From NCBI GenBank assembly GCA_045126595.1, contig JBGVOS010000170.1:1-6046 (forward strand): 6,046 nt of DNA, given 5' to 3'. Positions 1 through 6,046 of the stretch are shown one piece after another. The number at the start of each line of letters is the position of its first letter. The stretch's first letter is position 1. Source of the stretch: UBA1189 sp045126595. Its GTDB lineage: Bacteria; Bacteroidota; Bacteroidia; Bacteroidales; Bacteroidaceae. The notes beneath the pieces are model-generated. The model was not told the origin of the DNA and did not search any database. It was given only the letters and a program-made list of their open reading frames with translations. The position numbers and the translations under genes were made by a program.

Positions 1-600
1 GGCCTTAGCCGTCTCGTAGGCCAGCTTGGCCTTCAGCAAGGGGTCACCATCCTGCAGTTTCTTTGCTGACACGCCGGCAAACGCCCTACCCTCGCCCATG
101 GGTTGCCCCTCAGCAAGCGAAGGTTGCGTGTAGTAGAGCACACCCGCCGAGGGAGCCACCACAACAGCTTCATCGGCCACAGGAGCTTGCAAGTGTCCGG
201 CCGTCTTGATGACGCCATAGAAGGGGACCTCCACAACCTCCTCCACCACGAGCCCTGCCGCCTCGGCCTGCTTCTTTGTGAAGGCTATGCCCTCGCCATG
301 CGCATGTGCATGATCGTGCTCGTGAGCGTGAGAGAGCTCTTCATCCTGATTATGCAGGGCATGAGCATCATGCTCGTGATTGCAGTCCTGAGAATGCTCC
401 GCGTGGTCATGGGCATCCGCTTCGTGCGAATGTTCCGCATGATTGTGTTCATGTTCTTCATGATCCTGCTCGGCATGCGTTTCATGTACATGGACCGTGT
501 GGTCGTGATCGTGGTCGTGATCGTGGCTCTGTCGTCCCCCGCAAGCGGCAAAAAGCACCGCTGCACACAGACAAGCCAAAGTAGAGAATCGTTTTGTCAT
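1..600 (-). CDS. Heavy-metal RND efflux periplasmic adaptor (CusB/CzcB/HlyD family), lipoprotein, 3' end outside window
   Basis: The reading frame is open from ATG at 598-600 to the window edge, giving 200 residues with no stop, so the C-terminal part is missing. The protein begins with a basic and hydrophobic signal peptide ending in LFAAC, which suggests lipidation at Cys20. Residues 26-101 form a His/Asp/Glu-rich arm with 27 histidines. From about residue 104 the sequence resembles membrane-fusion adaptors: a first beta region (IAFTKKQAEAAGLVVEEV), a barrel/lipoyl-like part (residues about 126-180, including VVVAPSAGVLYY) and the start of the alpha-hairpin (GDPLLKAKLAYETAKA). Proteins of this family link an inner-membrane RND pump to an outer-membrane channel to expel ions such as Cu, Ag, Zn, Co or Cd. 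The histidine arm favours a metal substrate, but which metal cannot be told. Pump and channel genes would be expected beyond position 1. Transcription is divergent from clpC. The family call is firm and the substrate is inference. Confidence 0.87.
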   Translation of the reverse strand, partial: MTKRFSTLACLCAAVLFAACGGRQSHDHDHDHDHTVHVHETHAEQDHEEHEHNHAEHSHEADAHDHAEHSQDCNHEHDAHALHNQDEELSHAHEHDHAHAHGEGIAFTKKQAEAAGLVVEEVVEVPFYGVIKTAGHLQAPVADEAVVVAPSAGVLYYTQPSLAEGQPMGEGRAFAGVSAKKLQDGDPLLKAKLAYETAKA

Positions 601-620
601 ATATTTATCAGATTATGGGA

Positions 621-628
621 CAAAGATA
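621..628 (-). promoter_or_regulatory. Bacteroidetes -7 box for the efflux adaptor gene
   Basis: The minus strand reads TATCTTTG here, a full match to the Bacteroidetes -7 consensus TAnnTTTG, 20 bp upstream of the adaptor ATG. No TTTG-type -33 element sits at the usual 19-21 bp spacing: the nearest TTG triplets give gaps of about 14 and 25 bp and belong to the TTGCAA pair at 640-656. This could mean that the promoter depends on an activator. The predicted leader is very short, with an A/T-rich stretch and no Shine-Dalgarno sequence. Confidence 0.65.
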
Positions 629-639
629 CGAATTTCTTT

Positions 640-656
640 TTGCAACTGGATTGCAA
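640..656. promoter_or_regulatory. Paired TTGCAA palindromes, candidate operator of the efflux gene
   Basis: Two copies of the self-complementary hexamer TTGCAA lie at 640-645 and 651-656. They are 11 bp apart from start to start, about one helical turn, and the whole 17-bp element is also an inverted repeat. It lies immediately upstream of the minus-strand -7 box, where the -33 element would be expected. The position suits a metal-responsive regulator site, but no regulator gene is in the window and the assignment is inference. Confidence 0.35.
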
Positions 657-769
657 ATAACGCATTCTATATTTTTTCGTTATAATTTAAGTATGCTGAA
701 CAATCTGTATCGTTAAATTGTCACTTCATTAAGTTATGGCATGTTATTTGTCGATAATATAGTATAATA

Positions 770-784
770 GGTATAGAAGATACC
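770..784. promoter_or_regulatory. Inverted repeat GGTAT-N5-ATACC upstream of clpC, candidate operator
   Basis: A perfect 5-bp inverted repeat with a 5-bp spacer (GGTAT AGAAG ATACC) ends 12 bp before the clpC -7 box. It occupies the region where a -33 element would be expected but is not seen. It could be a regulator site controlling clpC. It is short enough that chance in AT-rich DNA is possible. Confidence 0.28.
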
Positions 785-796
785 GTTCCAATGCAT

Positions 797-804
797 TATC
801 TTTG
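797..804 (+). promoter_or_regulatory. Bacteroidetes -7 box for clpC
   Basis: TATCTTTG matches the TAnnTTTG -7 consensus of the primary sigma factor of Bacteroidetes. Transcription would start around 810-812 and leave a leader of roughly 30 bases, which is A-rich (AAAAGTGAAAAC, then AGAAAGAAGACAG) and lacks a Shine-Dalgarno sequence, as is normal in this phylum. No good TTTG -33 element is present at the usual spacing. Confidence 0.7.
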
Positions 805-842
805 TACCGCAAAAGTGAAAACAGATAGAAAGAAGACAGACT

Positions 843-3359
<2,517 letters not shown>

Positions 3360-3390
3360 CTATTTAAGAAGACAAAAAACTCCGCGACAG

Positions 3391-3420
3391 TGTCATCCTG
3401 AATGAAATGAAGGATCCCGC
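3391..3420. repeat. Dispersed-type intergenic repeat with small hairpin (TCATCCTGA...AAGGATC)
   Basis: The stretch TGTCATCCTGAATGAAATGA followed by AGGATC closely resembles a short repeat that, from memory, is scattered in many bacterial genomes in the form TCATCCTGAGCGAAGCGAAGGATC. ATCCT (3395-3399) can pair with AGGAT (3411-3415) across an 11-base loop. It sits in the 82-bp gap between clpC and the acetyltransferase gene. Only one copy is in this window, so its repetitive nature rests on recall rather than on the sequence given. Confidence 0.5.
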
Positions 3421-3441
3421 GCAAGAATTTGGCAAGAAACC

Positions 3442-4086
3442 ATGCATCTTCAACCAGTAACAAATCAAGCGAGCCCCTACTGGGACTCGCTTGTCCGTAT
3501 CTACCTCCAGTCTTTCCCCATCGACGAGCAGCGCCCTGTTGCCGACATCGCCCGCCTCATCGCCGAAGACCCACGCTACACGATGTATGCAATCATGAAA
3601 GATAATGATGAAGAAGTAAGGGGTAAAGGTGATGAGGAAAAAGGTAACGAAGACTGCCATCCAAAGACCGCACTAAACACTAAACACTACACACTAAACA
3701 CAAAACACTACACACTAAACACAAAACCAATAGGCCTCCTCACCACCTGGACCTTCGACAGCTTCACCTACATCGAGCACTTCGCCCTCTCGCCCGAGGT
3801 GCGCGGCCGTGGCTATGGCAGCGAAGCCTTGGCGATGCTCATCGCCCGGACAGAGCAACCCCTCATCCTCGAGGCCGAGCCCCCCACCGACGAGCTCACC
3901 CGCCGCCGCATCGGCTTCTATGAGCGCAGTGGCTTCACCCTCTACGACTATCCCTACGTGCAGCCCGCCTACACCGCCGACAGCCAGCCCGTCCCCCTCT
4001 GCCTCATGGGTACCCTCGACACACAAGACATCATGCTCGACCAAGTGAGCCGCACCCTCCACCGCGAGGTCTACGGCTGCAGGTAA
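3442..4086 (+). CDS. GNAT-family N-acetyltransferase with an in-frame repeat-derived insertion
   Basis: This 214-residue protein is predicted to transfer an acetyl group from acetyl-CoA to an amine; its substrate is unknown. Motif A is clear: the beta strand YIEHFALSPEVRG leads into the acetyl-CoA loop R121-G-R-G-Y-G126, matching R/Q-x-x-G-x-G/A. Motif B follows (RRRIGFYERSGF, 154-165). The N-terminal helix region contains SFPIDEQRP (25-32), typical of small cytoplasmic GNATs in this order. Residues about 54-95 do not look like GNAT sequence: they form a charged stretch (DNDEEVRGKGDEEKGNED), then CHPKTA and KHYTLNT-type repeats. Removing them would join YAIMK to PIGLLTTWTF, the expected adjacent strands, leaving about 172 residues, a normal GNAT length. 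The inserted DNA (about 3601-3726) is about 38% GC by hand count, against about 64% in the next 114 bases. The gene is 82 bp downstream of clpC with no obvious promoter of its own. Whether the enzyme remains active is unknown. Confidence 0.85.
   Translation: MHLQPVTNQASPYWDSLVRIYLQSFPIDEQRPVADIARLIAEDPRYTMYAIMKDNDEEVRGKGDEEKGNEDCHPKTALNTKHYTLNTKHYTLNTKPIGLLTTWTFDSFTYIEHFALSPEVRGRGYGSEALAMLIARTEQPLILEAEPPTDELTRRRIGFYERSGFTLYDYPYVQPAYTADSQPVPLCLMGTLDTQDIMLDQVSRTLHREVYGCR
3671..3726 (+). repeat. Tandem heptamer array (CACTAAA-like), eight units, inside the GNAT gene
   Basis: Eight consecutive 7-bp units are readable: CACTAAA, CACTAAA, CACTACA, CACTAAA, CACAAAA, CACTACA, CACTAAA, CACAAAA. Units 3-5 (3685-3705) and 6-8 (3706-3726) form an exact 21-bp duplication, encoding the repeated peptide HYTLNTK in the GNAT frame. 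Heptamers of this kind are, from recall, usually intergenic in Bacteroidales. In this copy both places where a CACTAAA unit would give an in-frame TAA read TAC. Confidence 0.9.
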
Positions 4087-4105
4087 ATCATCACAAACAA
4101 AAAGC

Positions 4106-4136
4106 AAGAAGGTGTATCAGAACGATACACCCTCTT
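4106..4136. terminator. Bidirectional intrinsic terminator between convergent genes
   Basis: A perfect 8-bp stem GGTGTATC (4111-4118) and GATACACC (4124-4131) encloses the 5-base loop AGAAC. After one A/C mismatch it extends by four more pairs (4106-4109 with 4133-4136). On the plus strand it is followed by CTCTTT. On the minus strand it is followed by TTCTTGCTTTTTGTTTG, a better T-rich tract. It lies 20 bp after the acetyltransferase stop and about 50 bp beyond the OmpA-family stop, so it can end both transcripts. Confidence 0.8.
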
Positions 4137-4184
4137 TAGCATAGTACATAGGAAGACACCCGTAAATGTCTCCACTCTGTAGGA

Positions 4185-5372
4185 TTATTCCACAATAGCC
4201 TGTATCAGTACTACGCGGTTATATTCGTTAACATCGTAAGGTTGTGCGATAGCACCCATCGCTTGTGCCTCAATGCGCGAGGGATCTATTCCATAGTCGT
4301 TGATGAGGATGCTGCGTACAGCGGTCGAACGCGATACGGAGAGTTCCATATTGACCTCGTCGGTACCAGTTGCCTTGTCGGCATAGCCATCGAGACGAAT
4401 GCGTGCTTTGGGGTTCTCCTTGAGGAACTTCACCACGTTGACAAACTGCGGTTCCTGTCCCTCGACGGGCGACACCTTGCCTATCTTGAAATGTACCGAT
4501 CCTATGGTGAAGACATTCTCTATGGGACTCTTCTCAACAATGCGCTCCACGTCGCGTGTCATCACGAGCGTGTCGTACTCTACGCGCACCACCTCATTGG
4601 GAACATATACCACAGCAGGGGCAGGGACGTGCTTTGTACGGAAGCGGTAGGTGAGGCCCATCGTAAGTCCTAAGGTAGGCTCGCATGAGCGTCCTGTGAT
4701 GCGGCTGTCAAAGTGGTCGGGCATGAGAGCCGACTGCACCTCCATGTTCAGGTCGAGGCAATTGATGATGCGGAACTTGCCCATGAGCGCAAAGCTTGAC
4801 ACTACCGAGTTGGTATGTACCGTGCCACGGTAAGGGAAGGCATGAGCATAGCCCAGTCCTATGGCGGGTATCACATCCCAACGGCGGTCGGCGTTGACAC
4901 CGGCAATAATGTTCAATAGGCTGAACTGCACATCTACATGTGCCGCCACGTATCTGAGGTAATGGCGATAGGTCCCATCGGGATTCACGTTGACTTCATC
5001 CATGACAGGATCCTTGGAGCCGTAGATGCCTCCATTGCTGAGGGGGGCACCCAAGTAGAGTCCGTCGGGTGTACTAAATCCGTTGAGGGCACAACCCTGT
5101 GTCTGCAGACGGAATCCGATGTAGGGGCTCACCCACTTACCGAAGGTCAGCGAATAGGCAGATGTGAGTCTCTTGCCGAAATCCAGTTTGCAGGCATCAC
5201 TGGAGAAGATAGTCTGCACACCGGCAGCCCCCTCCACATACCAATAGTTTACGGTGCGGTCCTCCTTCTGCTCTACGGAAGCACCACTCGCAACGTCGGT
5301 CTGTGCTATAGCAGGCATGCCGAGGCTGCCCGCCATGGCGAGCAGCAGAGTAGTTATAACTTTTGCTTTCAT
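4185..5372 (-). CDS. OmpA-family outer-membrane protein: N-terminal barrel with C-terminal peptidoglycan-binding domain
   Basis: This complete 395-residue protein has an N-terminal Sec signal peptide of about 23 residues (MKAKVITTLLLAMAG, ending PAIA before Gln24). Residues about 40-245 alternate aromatic and polar residues in strand-like stretches (YWYVEGAAGVQTIF, SAYSLTFGKWVSPYIGFRLQ, PTLGLTMGLTYRFR), consistent with a small outer-membrane beta-barrel. A proline/valine-rich linker (about 250-285) follows, then an OmpA C-terminal domain from about 287. Within it, GYADKATGTDEVNMELSVSR supplies Asp332 and Arg348, the expected diaminopimelate-contacting pair, and the domain ends with the NRVV motif. 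Its likely role is to tie the outer membrane to peptidoglycan. Four cysteines (61, 94, 205, 230) in the predicted barrel are a mild oddity. ATG at 5370-5372 is chosen because it begins the signal peptide. The upstream gene ends only 27 bp away on the same strand, so co-transcription is likely. Confidence 0.88.
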   Translation of the reverse strand: MKAKVITTLLLAMAGSLGMPAIAQTDVASGASVEQKEDRTVNYWYVEGAAGVQTIFSSDACKLDFGKRLTSAYSLTFGKWVSPYIGFRLQTQGCALNGFSTPDGLYLGAPLSNGGIYGSKDPVMDEVNVNPDGTYRHYLRYVAAHVDVQFSLLNIIAGVNADRRWDVIPAIGLGYAHAFPYRGTVHTNSVVSSFALMGKFRIINCLDLNMEVQSALMPDHFDSRITGRSCEPTLGLTMGLTYRFRTKHVPAPAVVYVPNEVVRVEYDTLVMTRDVERIVEKSPIENVFTIGSVHFKIGKVSPVEGQEPQFVNVVKFLKENPKARIRLDGYADKATGTDEVNMELSVSRSTAVRSILINDYGIDPSRIEAQAMGAIAQPYDVNEYNRVVLIQAIVE

Positions 5373-5399
5373 AATGATGTTCTTTCTTTAATCAGATTC

Positions 5400-6046
5400 T
5401 TACATTACATGTACCAATACTAACTGCTTGGGAGCCTCCTCGGTACCATAGGCCGTGTCGGCAGCAAATCGGAATGTGCCCTCCGTCTCGTAAAGGTACG
5501 ATTTACGTGCCGAGTAGTACTTGATTTTCACTCTCTCATCGCCCGACACAGCACCGTTAATTTCCATACAGTACACACGTGTACCATCGGCAGTCACTAG
5601 TGATGTAGCCACGCCACGACACTCATCGCCTACGAAGGCTGCCACGAGGTCGTCCTCGGCTACGCCACGGGCAAATTCGTCACTCATGCAGAATGTAGCC
5701 GTCATCTTGAGCGGATGTTTGCCTTCTATCTCAAGCGGCACAATGTAGGGTTCAGCTATGCTGCCCACCTCAGAACCATTCCCGAAGTCTACACAATCAG
5801 CAGCGGTAAACATATACTTGCATCGTGCATTGTAATACTTGAAGGTGAGTTTGCCCTCCTGTTCCTCATAGCCCTTGACGATGATCTTGTAAGTTCCACC
5901 GTCGAGCAGCTCACCCACGCCACAGCAGATTCCGTCGATGAAGGCAGCAACCTTATCGTCTGCGGTAGCTATAGCTGTCAACGCCTCGGGGATCTCTACA
6001 TAGGCCACCATGCTCACTTCGGGCACGAGTGTGAGAACCTGTGGAG
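5400..6046 (-). CDS. C-terminal part of a tandem-repeat, probably secreted/surface protein of unknown function
   Basis: The frame is open to the window edge and ends with TAA at 5400-5402, giving 214 visible residues. A GTG at 6024-6026 could be mistaken for a start, but the frame continues upstream (PQVLTLVPEV), so the N-terminus is outside. Two homologous units of about 95-100 residues are visible, at 5733-6011 and 5415-5705. Shared features in order are: DDKVAAFIDGICCGV versus DDLVAAFVGDECRGV; KLTFKYYNARCKYMF versus RVKIKYYSARKSYLY; and an ending GSEVGSIAEPYIVPL versus ADTAYGTEEAPKQLVL. Similar D-x-VAAF-x-x-x-CRGVA units are, from recall, repeated at the ends of large exported Bacteroidales proteins, but I cannot name a family or function. 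The position 27 bp before an OmpA-type gene supports an envelope role. Anchor or sorting signals are not apparent at the C-terminus, which ends in LVLVHVM. Confidence 0.8.
   Translation of the reverse strand, partial: PQVLTLVPEVSMVAYVEIPEALTAIATADDKVAAFIDGICCGVGELLDGGTYKIIVKGYEEQEGKLTFKYYNARCKYMFTAADCVDFGNGSEVGSIAEPYIVPLEIEGKHPLKMTATFCMSDEFARGVAEDDLVAAFVGDECRGVATSLVTADGTRVYCMEINGAVSGDERVKIKYYSARKSYLYETEGTFRFAADTAYGTEEAPKQLVLVHVM

Noticed and set aside
103..660. A plus-strand 185-codon frame rich in Met and Val that looks like membrane segments
   Set aside because: It is the complement of the His/Asp-rich coding strand: CAT reads as ATG and GAC as GTC. The apparent hydrophobic helices are an artefact of the adaptor's histidine arm.
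3671..3726. The tandem array as a possible CRISPR or origin iteron cluster
   Set aside because: The units are 7 bp with no spacers, and there are no cas or replication genes nearby. It is a simple tandem repeat inside a coding frame.
3715..4107. A minus-strand 130-codon frame, Val/Gly/Glu-rich
   Set aside because: It is antisense to the GNAT gene, whose acetyl-CoA motif is clear, and it runs into the terminator region with no promoter motif.
4151..4173. A second stem (AGACA with TGTCT, plus GG/CC and a bulge) beyond the OmpA stop
   Set aside because: It is short and bulged with no T-tract on either strand. The neighbouring hairpin at 4106-4136 explains termination better.
6024..6026. GTG as the start codon of the repeat protein
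   Set aside because: The frame stays open to the window edge, no signal peptide follows the GTG, and it would begin at the edge of a repeat unit. The true start is outside the window.

Overview
The window looks like chromosomal DNA from a Bacteroidales bacterium, most likely Prevotellaceae or a relative, although the genus cannot be fixed from sequence alone. The reasons are: both sides of the divergent intergenic region carry the Bacteroidetes -7 promoter motif TAnnTTTG; the starts lack Shine-Dalgarno sequences and have A-rich leaders; the Clp ATPase has the Bacteroidetes-style acidic/Ser-rich linker; and the OmpA-type protein has the DKxTG-type peptidoglycan-binding segment usual in this order. 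Coding DNA is fairly GC-rich and the intergenic DNA is AT-rich.

Layout. At 1-600 (minus) lies the N-terminal 200 residues of a lipoprotein membrane-fusion adaptor of a CusB/CzcB-type heavy-metal RND efflux pump; the rest of the gene is beyond position 1. It carries an extreme histidine-rich segment. A 242-bp divergent region (601-842) holds a -7 promoter motif on each strand and two candidate operators. At 843-3359 (plus) is a complete clpC, the AAA+ unfoldase of the ClpCP protease. It is followed by a short dispersed-type hairpin repeat (about 3391-3420) and then a GNAT-family acetyltransferase (3442-4086). That gene is interrupted in frame by a low-GC segment ending in eight CACTAAA-like heptamers. 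A bidirectional terminator hairpin (about 4106-4136) separates it from the convergent minus-strand pair: an OmpA-family outer-membrane protein (4185-5372) and, 27 bp upstream of it, the C-terminal part of a tandem-repeat protein (5400-6046, N-terminus outside the window).

How the genes relate. There are three unrelated functional blocks: metal efflux, protein quality control with an acetyltransferase downstream, and a probable two-gene envelope/surface operon. No phage genes, transposase, CRISPR array, tRNA or rRNA was seen, and there is no sign of a complete novel system. The most unusual items are the repeat-derived in-frame insertion in the GNAT gene, in which both potential in-frame TAA codons of the heptamer array read TAC, and the long histidine-rich arm of the efflux adaptor.
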